Part shown: in pieces, positions 1 through 7,260 of the stretch
Layout of the letters: every line of letters begins with the position of its first letter
How positions within the stretch are numbered: the first letter of the stretch is position 1
NCBI RefSeq assembly: GCF_003858455.1
Contig: NZ_RQZF01000003.1
Span: 124,001 to 188,000, forward strand
Source: Schaalia canis
GTDB lineage: Bacteria; Actinomycetota; Actinomycetes; Actinomycetales; Actinomycetaceae
Direction of reading: 5' to 3'
Length of the DNA stretch: 64,000 nucleotides
Program-made: the position numbers and the translations under genes
Notes under the pieces: generated by a model
What the model was told of the DNA's origin: nothing
The model's database searches: none
The model's input: the letters and a program-made list of their open reading frames with translations, nothing else

Positions 1-335
1 ACCATACGTCCGGTGGAGTCAATCATGCTCAATGAGACAACGACCCACACAAGAAACAGCGCCCACAGTAAAGCACCCTGGGGGAAAGTAAAACCGCGAG
101 CGCCCACCCAGTACATTGCCATAATGAGGGCTGCAACAAGCCACACCATGTCCCCTGGCCCCAGCAGCCACCACATGAAGTATCCGGCAAAAGCAACATG
201 GAAAGGCCATGCGGCCATCAACGTCGCGCGATGTCCGCGTCCGTTGTCATAGGGACCGCCATGGTCGCGGCCTTCTTGTAAAGCGCTCAGGCGCTCCTCA
301 CGGGCACGTAGAACTCCCCCCGCCTGCTGCGTCAT
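1..335 (-). CDS. O-antigen polymerase/ligase-like membrane protein, N-terminal part (cut by window edge)
   Basis: The reading frame opens with ATG at 335 and runs off the left edge, giving about 111 residues with no stop. The first 38 residues are polar and probably cytoplasmic. They are followed by at least three hydrophobic segments (about residues 41-58, 60-76 and 84-104) rich in Trp and Phe, including GYFMWWLLGPGDMVWL. The start codon overlaps the stop of the upstream glycosyltransferase by 4 nt (ATGA), so the two are translationally coupled. In this setting (Wzz-like protein, two glycosyltransferases) a multi-pass protein is most likely a Wzy-type polymerase or O-antigen-ligase-family protein. 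That call is by context and topology only; no catalytic residue is visible. Confidence 0.6.
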   Translation of the reverse strand, partial: MTQQAGGVLRAREERLSALQEGRDHGGPYDNGRGHRATLMAAWPFHVAFAGYFMWWLLGPGDMVWLVAALIMAMYWVGARGFTFPQGALLWALFLVWVVVSLSMIDSTGRM

Positions 336-1699
336 GCTCGCTCCTGACGTGATGATGCCGCCTGATAGCGTCGACGCTGCTGGCGTTCCATCCGAGATGC
401 TCGTGTACGAGAACGCGCGTACAGCAGGGGGCCTTCAAGGAACCCGCGGATTTCTTCATGCGTGAGCGAAGCGGGCACATCAGGATCGGTGCCTGTCACA
501 CGTTCGGAGCCGGGGGCGACGCGTCGGGCAACCTTCAAGGCACGCGAGGCGAGCAATACCAGGGATGAGGGACGTTCCCACACGGACTTTGTCAGAAGCG
601 CTGCCATGCCCGAACCGTTCCCTCGGATTTGGCGTTCAAGCCCTTCAAAATCTGTGCGGTGGACGTGGTGGACGACTGCATCAGGGGTGTGGATGATTGC
701 GTAGTTCGCGCGCAAGACGCGGGCAAACATGTCGAGGTCTTCCCCGCCGCGGGTGAGGGTTCCTGCCCCCAGTGAGGGATCAAAAGGTCCGACCTCGCGC
801 AGGACATCAGCGCGGAAAGCCATACAGACGCCAGCCCCCACGCGGGCGGTGGTTACCGGGTAGAGCGGGCCACCCTCACCAGCCTCTCCAAAAGTGGCGA
901 GGGTCGGTTCTTCGCGTAAAGACCACACCCGTGGCGTCAGATCCTTAGGAAAACCACCGCGGGCTTCAAACCAGCGTTGTGTGCGGTGGGTGAGCTCGGC
1001 CGGGAGCACAATGCCTGTGGTGGCACCGATGCGCCGATTCGGGTCGGAGGCGAAGGGATCGCACAGGGCGCGTAACCACTGGGGGTCAACGAAAGCATCA
1101 TCGTCGGTGAAGGCGATAATCTCACCGCGTGCAGCGAGCACCCCCCGATTGCGTGCTCGTGATAGGCCGGGGCGCGGTGCGGAAATGATGCTCAGGCGGG
1201 GGTCGGTAATGTCTGCTAGGGCAGCGTGCGTTGCCCCTGACGCTGGGTCGTTATCGACCACGCAGACGTCGAAGTCATTGTGTTCTTGGGCGAGGACGGC
1301 TGTGACGGCTCGACGCAGATAGGGGGATGTGCCCATGGTACACATGACCACTGTTGCGCTCAGCGTGGCGCCAGCGCCTTCCCTCCAGGCCCGAGGTTTG
1401 ACCATCACCGGCGGAAGCTCTCGCAAGATCCTTGACAAAGATGCCGCTGGGGCGCAGTCAATAATGCGGGCGCTGCGGCCCTCACTACGCACGAGGACGA
1501 GGGCGCGCGGGTCGGCCTCGCTGCCGACAAGGACGTGGAGATCGCGCTCGTCCTCGTAGTGGGCAATGAGAGCGCCTTCTGCAATGGCACCTTCTTCTTC
1601 CTCTACCTGCTTTTGACGGCCGCGGGCAGACCCGTAGGCGCGGAAAAGCTCACTGGTGCTGGGAAGTGAACGCGACGTATTCCTGCGAGGAAAGATCAT
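332..1699 (-). CDS. Family 2 glycosyltransferase (GT-A fold)
   Basis: The product is 455 aa. An N-terminal extension of about 125 residues precedes a GT2 catalytic domain that starts at VVMCTMGTSPYLRRAVTAVL and carries CVVDNDPASG and the DxD-type IIAFTDDDAFVDPQWL. A further acidic motif, GGEDLDMFAR, lies near residue 320. It should move a sugar from a nucleotide donor onto a lipid-linked or polymer acceptor at the inner face of the membrane. The start at 1699 is chosen because AAGGAGG lies 9 nt upstream; the longer open frame to 1912 would overlap the end of the Wzz-like gene and has no such site. It is the fifth gene of the operon. Donor and acceptor are unknown. Confidence 0.85.
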   Translation of the reverse strand: MIFPRRNTSRSLPSTSELFRAYGSARGRQKQVEEEEGAIAEGALIAHYEDERDLHVLVGSEADPRALVLVRSEGRSARIIDCAPAASLSRILRELPPVMVKPRAWREGAGATLSATVVMCTMGTSPYLRRAVTAVLAQEHNDFDVCVVDNDPASGATHAALADITDPRLSIISAPRPGLSRARNRGVLAARGEIIAFTDDDAFVDPQWLRALCDPFASDPNRRIGATTGIVLPAELTHRTQRWFEARGGFPKDLTPRVWSLREEPTLATFGEAGEGGPLYPVTTARVGAGVCMAFRADVLREVGPFDPSLGAGTLTRGGEDLDMFARVLRANYAIIHTPDAVVHHVHRTDFEGLERQIRGNGSGMAALLTKSVWERPSSLVLLASRALKVARRVAPGSERVTGTDPDVPASLTHEEIRGFLEGPLLYARSRTRASRMERQQRRRYQAASSRQERA

Positions 1700-1811
1700 T
1701 GCGCGATGCCTCCTTGGGAAAGAGTGGTGCCACCAAGAACGGCGAACCATCGACGGTAGCAAGGGGTGCCCTGCCACGGGGGATCGTGAGTTCTCGTCAG
1801 TGTCGTGTGTC

Positions 1812-3404
1812 CTAGTGGGCAGGCCCCTGTGAACGTGGTGCCCCCGAATCAGGAGTGTTCGTGCTTGAGTGAGGACCGGGAATGATCGCCACCGTCGGAG
1901 CGCGATCTTCACCGATAATCAGATCGGTTGGGGAAGGGCGCCTTTTCACAGGTGCCTCCACCGGATTCTCAACTGCTTCTGCTTCATGGGACGGCAACGC
2001 ATCCGACATGTCCTCTTCAACGCCGTCTTCTCCCCCGCTGTCGGCCCGTTCAAAAACCAACTGCGGGTCAGGCAGTTGCGCATACTCTTCTGGGGTCAGA
2101 CGAGGAGCGGAGCTGTCTGTGGGGACAACCAAGGTGTAGGTGCCTTCGCCTGCAGCGTGAGAGCCACCGCCTGACGTGGCCCCCTGCTCATCAGCGGTTG
2201 AGGCAACACCCACCATGTCTTTACCGTCGGCGTAATACTTGGGTGGCAAGATGAAAGCGCCAATAAGCTGGCAGCCGCTGGCATCAATCTGGTCAACCAA
2301 CTGGCGCACCTCAGCCCTCGGCATTTGAATACCTGGGGCGATCGAGACATGTCCGGCATACGCCAAGGAACGCAAAACCTTCTCGCGAGGCGCGTGAAGA
2401 TCAATCACCAGAAGGTCCTCCCCGTTGCCCTGGTCGGCGTTTGCGTCAGCGACAGCGCTAATCAGCAGTTCAGCTTCGGCCTCGGTGGAATCAATAATAA
2501 GCGCGGCTCGTCCGCGATCTTTACCCGCTAGGACGGCCATGCGGGCAGCACCATACCAGCGGACAGCACCCTCGCCTGTCAGGTCAGGGCCCCAAACGGG
2601 GGCGGCCACAATCTCGGCAAGCTGAGCCGCGTCACGGATACGCGGGTCGGTTTTCTCTCGCAAAAGAACCACTAAAAGGCCTAAGAAAATACCACTGAGC
2701 AGGGACGCGGCAATGATTTTGACGCGGGACGGGCCAATGACAAGCGGAACTGCTGTATCCGGGGTGATGATCTGACCGGCCGGAGCATTGTAGTTTTCTA
2801 AGGTTGCCCGGCGGGACACCAGCGTTGTAATCGCACTAAAGATCGCATCACGCTGCCCCTGGGCGCTTGGCGAGCTTTCCGTAATGTTTTTAAGTTCGTT
2901 CTGATGACTGTCGATCTGCGCATCAAGGGATTCACGCAGTGCCTGAGCGCGCAGGCGAGCCAACTCAGCGCGCACCTGCAGATAAGCCTTTGCCAGCGCG
3001 GCGGAGGCTGCACGCGCACGATCAGGATTGGGATCGGTCCACGAAATCGTCAGCACCGCGCCAAGCGGATCAGCGGAGACACTGACATTTTCCATGAGGT
3101 CTTCCAAATACCAACCCGAGCCGAGGTGCTCCAGGGCACTTGAGGCTGTCTTAGCTGAGCGCACAAGCTCAACCTCGGTGGTCATATCCACTGAACCTGA
3201 GCGGGAAGGAACAGGCGTTTCCACTCCCAAAGGCGTGATCTGCACGGTGTTTGACGCCGTGTATTGCCGGGGGATCACCGTAACCGCTGCGGCGCTGAGC
3301 AAAAGCACCACGAAGAAGGTGATGGTGAAGGCCCGCCAACGGGTGTGCAGCACTCTATTGACAACCCGTGGTCCGGCAGAGGGTGGCAAGGTCAAAAGGG
3401 TCAT
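1812..3404 (-). CDS. Wzz-like polysaccharide chain-length determinant with degenerate kinase-like tail
   Basis: The 530-aa protein has the Wzz/polysaccharide co-polymerase layout: a short cytoplasmic N-terminus, a first membrane helix (about residues 26-44), an extracytoplasmic alpha-helical region with a long Glu/Arg/Gln-rich stretch (about 125-185), and a second membrane helix (about 225-247). The C-terminal half resembles a BY-kinase/ParA-like domain (LLVIDLHAP, and the hydrophobic strand AALIID), but no Walker A loop GxxGxGK(T/S) is visible, so kinase activity is unlikely. The last 100 residues are acidic and Pro-rich. It probably sets polymer length with the polymerase that follows. AGGAAGG lies 9 nt before the ATG, and the start overlaps the upstream gene by ATGA. 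Confidence 0.85.
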   Translation of the reverse strand: MTLLTLPPSAGPRVVNRVLHTRWRAFTITFFVVLLLSAAAVTVIPRQYTASNTVQITPLGVETPVPSRSGSVDMTTEVELVRSAKTASSALEHLGSGWYLEDLMENVSVSADPLGAVLTISWTDPNPDRARAASAALAKAYLQVRAELARLRAQALRESLDAQIDSHQNELKNITESSPSAQGQRDAIFSAITTLVSRRATLENYNAPAGQIITPDTAVPLVIGPSRVKIIAASLLSGIFLGLLVVLLREKTDPRIRDAAQLAEIVAAPVWGPDLTGEGAVRWYGAARMAVLAGKDRGRAALIIDSTEAEAELLISAVADANADQGNGEDLLVIDLHAPREKVLRSLAYAGHVSIAPGIQMPRAEVRQLVDQIDASGCQLIGAFILPPKYYADGKDMVGVASTADEQGATSGGGSHAAGEGTYTLVVPTDSSAPRLTPEEYAQLPDPQLVFERADSGGEDGVEEDMSDALPSHEAEAVENPVEAPVKRRPSPTDLIIGEDRAPTVAIIPGPHSSTNTPDSGAPRSQGPAH

Positions 3405-4447
3405 TGCGCACTACCTTCCTGTGTGGCGCGGGCGTCACTGTTAACACTACTTTCGGCGTCCCCTTCAGGGGAGGCGCCAATGTGAGGTCGAGGGGGAGCA
3501 GGTGGAACGCTCCCTTCATTCCTGGCCGCGCCCTGTGGTGTCTGTCCGCGGTCCTCCGCTGGAACGTAGGATCGCGCCCAGGCCAGACGCTCATTCAACT
3601 TACGGCGAAGAAGCCACGCGGCTACCCCATCGTGGCGGTCAATAGCGGGCACAAGTGCGCGGTGAAACTCAGCCAGAGCCGTGGCTTTTTGCACGGGCGG
3701 CATGGAGGCAATTCTCACGAGGCGTTCAAGGGGACGCCCGACGAGGCCCTCACTCAGCTGAGCAAATACGGCCGCCTGCTCCGGGCTCTCCCAGGAGTCG
3801 CGTCGCCACTGCGATGAGGCCGTGATCTGCGTGTCATGCATGCGGTAGAGAAGCCCCCACACTGGCAGGCGGCGTATTTTCGCCCCTGCGAGGGCGGCAC
3901 GCATCCATAGGTCGTAATCTTCAGCGGGCACATGCCGATAGCCCCCCAGGGCGTTCAAAAGCTCCCTCTTGGCAAGCATGGTCGGGTGAGAGACAGGGTT
4001 GGTGAGTAGCAGGTGCAAACCAAAGACCTCCGGGGCAATGCCAAACGGAGGTTGGGGTGACAGGCGGCGGCCTCGTGTCTCGATGATCTGGGTAAAAACC
4101 ATGTCGTCACCAGCGTGAAGGGCTGCTAAGGATCGCGTGAAACGCCAGGGCAGGCATTGATCATCGGCGTCCATGCGTGCCACAAGCGCTGAATCCGTGG
4201 CATCAAGAAGGAGATTAAGCGCCTGGGCGACGCCCCCGCTTCCCTCGTGGCGGATAATCCGCATCTTCCCTGCTTGACCAGCGCGCTCAGCCGCAGCGGT
4301 GGCCTCGTGAGCGGTAGCGTCCTGCGAGCCGTCATCCACAATGACGAGCTCAGCGTCACGGGGCATCGCGCGTAGGGTACTAGCTACGGCCTGAGCGATT
4401 GTGCTAGCCGCATTGCGGGCGGGAAGAAGAATGCTGAGTTCAGGCAT
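3401..4447 (-). CDS. Family 2 glycosyltransferase
   Basis: A compact GT2 enzyme of 348 aa. The domain starts at once with PELSILLPARNAASTIAQAV, followed by AELVIVDDGSQDAT and the metal/nucleotide-binding ALVARMDADDQCLPWR. Acceptor-side motifs follow, including HPTMLAKRELL and EDYDLWMRAALAG (ED as probable base). This WcaA/SpsA-like arrangement is typical of surface polysaccharide assembly. A TTG at 4456 opens the same frame three codons earlier. The ATG at 4447 is preferred because it sits inside the ATGCCTGA overlap with the preceding gene's stop, a normal coupling arrangement. The C-terminus is Pro-rich and probably flexible. The sugar specificity cannot be read from sequence. Confidence 0.88.
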   Translation of the reverse strand: MPELSILLPARNAASTIAQAVASTLRAMPRDAELVIVDDGSQDATAHEATAAAERAGQAGKMRIIRHEGSGGVAQALNLLLDATDSALVARMDADDQCLPWRFTRSLAALHAGDDMVFTQIIETRGRRLSPQPPFGIAPEVFGLHLLLTNPVSHPTMLAKRELLNALGGYRHVPAEDYDLWMRAALAGAKIRRLPVWGLLYRMHDTQITASSQWRRDSWESPEQAAVFAQLSEGLVGRPLERLVRIASMPPVQKATALAEFHRALVPAIDRHDGVAAWLLRRKLNERLAWARSYVPAEDRGQTPQGAARNEGSVPPAPPRPHIGASPEGDAESSVNSDARATQEGSAQ

Positions 4448-5213
4448 TGCGATCAAGGGCGGTCAGGTCACGATAGCGACGACGCATGGACATCAACGCA
4501 TGAGCCACAGCAATTACTGCCAATGCCGTATAGAGAACCGCAAAAGGCGTCACCGTGTGAGCCGCCCCTTCTGATGCGAGGCCCCACAGCAGGAAGGACC
4601 AGCACAACGTCCCAGGATCGGTGGGCAGGAGAATCCAGGAGCGGAGGTTGCCTCCGCGTGTTTGAGGCCGTCCCGCCGCGCGCACGAAAGCCTCGGCCAG
4701 GATCTGACTCAGGAACTGGGCAGAGGTGATCAACGCGTACACAAGAGCAACGAGGGCCAGCCACCACATGTGCGGCTGGTAAAGAGTAAGCGCAACCGCA
4801 ACGCTGAGATGGATAGCGGGTGAGCGGACGGCATCGACGACGTGGTCAAGCCACTCCCCCGCCTTTGAGGATCGGCCGGTGAGGCGAGCAAGCTGCCCGT
4901 CGGCGGAATCAAAGATGTAGCCCAGGGCCAATAGGACTGCCACGCCCACGCCTTGAAGAGGGTGAGGGGGTTGACTGAGCATGAGGACCATCCCTCCTAT
5001 AGAGAGGAGGAAAGAAATAGTCGTCACCATATTGGGCGTCATATGGCTGGCCGCACCAAAGGATGCAATCAGTCGCGCAGCGCGACGGTTCACCCAGCGG
5101 GTGTAGGCGGGCACACCATTGCCTGGTTTTTGTGCGGCGTCAAGGGTGGCGCGGGCCTGCTGGAAATGCTCGAACCACGAGGCACCCTCGGGAAGTTGAA
5201 GGGGGGCGCTCAT
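4440..5213 (-). CDS. CDP-alcohol phosphatidyltransferase family membrane enzyme
   Basis: The 257-aa integral membrane protein carries the complete CDP-alcohol phosphotransferase signature D-x2-DG-x2-AR-x8-G-x3-D-x3-D. It reads DSADGQLARLTGRSSKAGEW followed by LDHVVD at about residues 103-128, with all acidic ligands present. About five hydrophobic helices surround it. Such enzymes displace CMP from a CDP-alcohol and join the phospho-alcohol to an acceptor at the membrane. Because the gene overlaps a cytidylyltransferase on one side (ATGA at 5210-5213) and a glycosyltransferase on the other, the CDP-alcohol is probably made by the neighbour. The product may prime or decorate the polysaccharide of this operon rather than be an ordinary phospholipid; that is inference. 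Confidence 0.88.
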   Translation of the reverse strand: MSAPLQLPEGASWFEHFQQARATLDAAQKPGNGVPAYTRWVNRRAARLIASFGAASHMTPNMVTTISFLLSIGGMVLMLSQPPHPLQGVGVAVLLALGYIFDSADGQLARLTGRSSKAGEWLDHVVDAVRSPAIHLSVAVALTLYQPHMWWLALVALVYALITSAQFLSQILAEAFVRAAGRPQTRGGNLRSWILLPTDPGTLCWSFLLWGLASEGAAHTVTPFAVLYTALAVIAVAHALMSMRRRYRDLTALDRNA

Positions 5214-5716
5214 TGTGCCACTCCAGTGGCAGCAACGGTTGCACCGGCTTGTGCTGCTTCAGTGGCTTCGTGGGCAGGGGGTGCCGATTGCATTTCCTCT
5301 TCCACTTCGGCGGCGGAGAGGAATCGACGCAGCATCGTTGACGAGGTTGACGGGGTGTACGGCAGGTAGACGACCGTCGCTCCAACCTCAGCTAGTTCAG
5401 CTTCGAGGCGAGCGCCTTTTTCAGTGCCTTCCCAGTCATCACCCTTGAAGAGGACATCGAAAGGTTGGAGGTTCCATGCCAGGCGCTTGTCCTGGTCAAG
5501 GTCAACAACGACAGCGTCAACGAAGCGGAGGGAAGCAATGAGTTCACAGCGTTCGCGCAGGGGAATAACGGGTGGTCGTCCCTTCATGCGTTCGAGGGAT
5601 TCATCGGTGGCGACCCCAACAACGAGCCGATCGCAGCGTTCCCGTGCAGCACGCAAAATATTGAGATGCCCAACATGAAGCATGTCGAATCCACCGGGGA
5701 CATAGCCGATTATCAC
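5210..5716 (-). CDS. Cytidylyltransferase, glycerol-3-phosphate cytidylyltransferase (TagD)-like
   Basis: At 168 aa this has the size of a single-domain nucleotidyltransferase. It starts GYVPGGFDMLHVGHLNIL, containing the HxGH nucleotide-binding motif, followed by ERCDRLVVGVATDE, KGRPPVIPLRER and, near the C-terminus, YTPSTSSTMLRRFL in the position of the RTxGISTT motif. It should make a CDP-activated alcohol from CTP and an alcohol phosphate. It is the first gene of the polysaccharide operon and overlaps the CDP-alcohol phosphatidyltransferase by ATGA, which strongly suggests that the two act in sequence. The start is GTG with AAAGGAAA just upstream. The last 25 residues are an Ala/Glu-rich tail. 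The alcohol may be glycerol phosphate, but the sequence does not prove it. Confidence 0.88.
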   Translation of the reverse strand: MIIGYVPGGFDMLHVGHLNILRAARERCDRLVVGVATDESLERMKGRPPVIPLRERCELIASLRFVDAVVVDLDQDKRLAWNLQPFDVLFKGDDWEGTEKGARLEAELAEVGATVVYLPYTPSTSSTMLRRFLSAAEVEEEMQSAPPAHEATEAAQAGATVAATGVAQ

Positions 5717-5737
5717 GCCGTTTCCTTTGCTTAGACT

Positions 5738-5779
5738 GCTACTTCCCCCTTTTTCGTGAGTGTCGAGGGCGGAAGTAGC
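5738..5779 (-). promoter_or_regulatory. Inverted repeat in the untranslated leader of the polysaccharide operon
   Basis: GCTACTTCC (5738-5746) and GGAAGTAGC (5771-5779) form a perfect 9-bp inverted repeat with a 24-nt loop, 22 nt upstream of the first start codon of the operon. As RNA on the minus strand it would form a leader hairpin; as DNA it could be a regulator site. No T-run follows, so it is not an obvious terminator. Confidence 0.5.
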
Positions 5780-5834
5780 CTGACATAGTAATTCCAGCGT
5801 AAAACACTTCCGCGCCTCTCACCATCACTTTGGG

Positions 5835-6713
5835 CTAGCGAGAAAACACAACTGTTCGCGATCCGTCCATTAGAACGCGGTGCTCAGAGTGCCAGCGGAC
5901 GGCCTGAGCAAGGACGCGTCTTTCCACGTCCTGGCCCAATGCGACCATGTCGGCGGTTGAGTCGGCGTGGGTAACGCGGGTGACGTCCTGTTCGATAATG
6001 GGGCCTTCGTCAAGGTCAGGAGTGACATAATGCGCAGTTGCGCCAATAAGTTTCACGCCTCTTTCGTGAGCCTGCGCATATGGGCGAGCTCCCTTAAAAG
6101 ACGGAAGGAATGAGTGGTGAATATTAATGATTCGTCCCGCCATTTCTGCGCACACATTCTCTGAAAGAATCTGCATATAGCGAGCCAGAATCAATAGTTC
6201 AACATTTTCTGCACGCACGAGGGTCAACAGCTCTTCTTCCGCACGCTGTTTCGATTCCTTCGTCACAGGAACCAGAAGGAAAGGAATCCCGTAGAACTGG
6301 GCGACAGGGGCCAGATCAGGATGGTTGCCTACAACGGCAACAACCTCGATAGGAAGCCCCTGGGAGCGTTGACGATACAGCAGATCAGACAGGCAATGCC
6401 CCTCGCGTGAGACCATAATCACCGTGCGCAGCGGGCGGCCCAATTGGTCGACATTCCATGTGGCGCTAAAGCGCTGCTCAATTTCACGCATTCCTTCTTC
6501 AACCGGCTCACGGCCCACCGGCGAATCAACCTCAACGCGCATGAAGAACAGCCCCGAGTCGGGGTCTCCGAATTGCTGCGACTGAATGATGTTCCCGCCA
6601 ATACGCGTAATGACGCCAGTCACCGCGTGCACGATACCGGGCTGGTCCGGGCATGAGAGGGTGAGAACAAGCTTTTCCGACGTCGCAGCCGCGAGGGTTG
6701 AAGAATGTGTCAT
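5835..6713 (-). CDS. purU: Formyltetrahydrofolate deformylase
   Basis: The 292-aa enzyme hydrolyses 10-formyl-THF to formate and THF, balancing one-carbon units and feeding formate to purine synthesis. An N-terminal ACT domain (LVLTLSCPDQPGIVHAVTGV, ending near residue 90) is followed by a formyl-transferase fold with the catalytic trio: Asn and His in RIINIHHSFLPSFKGARPY, and Asp in YVTPDLDEGPIIEQD. Its length matches the family. The start at 6713 is chosen over an in-frame GTG at 6740. MTHSSTL leads directly into the ACT domain, and TACCCT lies 6 nt upstream, suggesting a leaderless transcript. It is a single-gene unit, divergent from the cystine transporter locus. Confidence 0.95.
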   Translation of the reverse strand: MTHSSTLAAATSEKLVLTLSCPDQPGIVHAVTGVITRIGGNIIQSQQFGDPDSGLFFMRVEVDSPVGREPVEEGMREIEQRFSATWNVDQLGRPLRTVIMVSREGHCLSDLLYRQRSQGLPIEVVAVVGNHPDLAPVAQFYGIPFLLVPVTKESKQRAEEELLTLVRAENVELLILARYMQILSENVCAEMAGRIINIHHSFLPSFKGARPYAQAHERGVKLIGATAHYVTPDLDEGPIIEQDVTRVTHADSTADMVALGQDVERRVLAQAVRWHSEHRVLMDGSRTVVFSR

Positions 6714-6719
6714 GGCCCT

Positions 6720-6725
6720 AGGGTA
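6720..6725 (-). promoter_or_regulatory. Probable -10 box of a leaderless purU transcript
   Basis: TACCCT on the minus strand ends 6 nt before the purU ATG. This spacing matches a TANNNT -10 element for a transcript that begins at or next to the start codon. No Shine-Dalgarno sequence is present, and the -35 region is not recognisable. Confidence 0.45.
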
Positions 6726-6749
6726 GCCCGCCCCGCTCACTGTTTTCCA

Positions 6750-6892
6750 CGAGTGGTCACATCCGACTGACCACTCGCATACCTTTACCCGTTGGCATCA
6801 TGGGCATTGAACTGTTACCTTTATGAACTGTTGTGATAGGTAGGGCCGTTGACCACTATTAACGCCCACCTCACACACCGACTTTGACCACT
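6750..6892. promoter_or_regulatory. Control region with four TGACCACT elements and a TGAACTGTT direct repeat
   Basis: CGAGTGGTCA (6750-6759) and TGACCACTCG (6768-6777) form a perfect 10-bp inverted repeat with an 8-nt gap. Two further copies of TGACCACT lie at 6850-6857 and 6885-6892, the last just before the ribosome-binding site of the leader peptide. TGAACTGTT occurs twice, at 6808-6816 and 6824-6832. TTGAAC at 6807-6812 could serve as a -35 box. The clustering points to one or more transcription-factor sites between purU and the cystine transporter unit. Confidence 0.5.
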
Positions 6893-6910
6893 CCTGAAGG
6901 GAACACTCTC

Positions 6911-6991
6911 ATGCAGACCCGCATGCACTCCTGGACGCACTCACTGCGCCACATGTGCTGCTGCCTGTGTTCCTGTCAAAGCGGCTTCTGA
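6911..6991 (+). CDS. Cysteine-rich leader peptide (26 aa) upstream of the cystine symporter
   Basis: A 26-codon frame starts with ATG at 6911 and stops with TGA at 6989-6991. GAAGGGA sits about 8 nt before the ATG, a good ribosome-binding site. The peptide has no resemblance to a folded protein. Its second half contains five Cys in seven codons (CCCLCSC, residues 16-22), preceded by the basic/His stretch SLRHM. Runs of codons for one amino acid in a short translated leader are the mark of attenuation by charged-tRNA supply. Here the next gene is a probable cystine transporter, so the amino acid and the downstream function agree. Actinobacteria are known to use Cys-containing leader peptides ahead of sulfur genes. 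The attenuation role is inferred. Confidence 0.7.
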   Translation: MQTRMHSWTHSLRHMCCCLCSCQSGF

Positions 6992-7047
6992 TCTTCACGC
7001 TCACCCTGAGCATCTCACTCACCGCCCGGCACCCGTCATGCCGACTA

Positions 7048-7085
7048 TGCGGTGAACTTCCGGCCGGACATGCCAACGCATTTTT
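7048..7085 (+). terminator. Candidate attenuator hairpin followed by T5
   Basis: TGCGGTG (7048-7054) can pair with CAACGCA (7074-7080) with one mismatch, and the intervening TCCGGCCGGA is itself a perfect palindrome. TTTTT (7081-7085) follows immediately. It lies 57 nt after the leader-peptide stop and 176 nt before the transporter start, where an attenuator would be expected. An upstream GGCA/TGCC pair (7029-7032, 7040-7043) could take part in an alternative fold. No folding calculation was made. Confidence 0.4.
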
Positions 7086-7260
7086 ACCGGCTTTCCCGGA
7101 CGCGGCACTGGCCTCGTCCATCAATTCACGATGACTGCCCAGCGGAATCGGACGTGGAACACACCCCTCCCCCTCTGCTCCCCACGGGCACTTATCCTCT
7201 GCGAAAAGCCTGACTTTCCCGGAAGATTACTGTCATCACCCTTAAACGAGAGAAACACTC

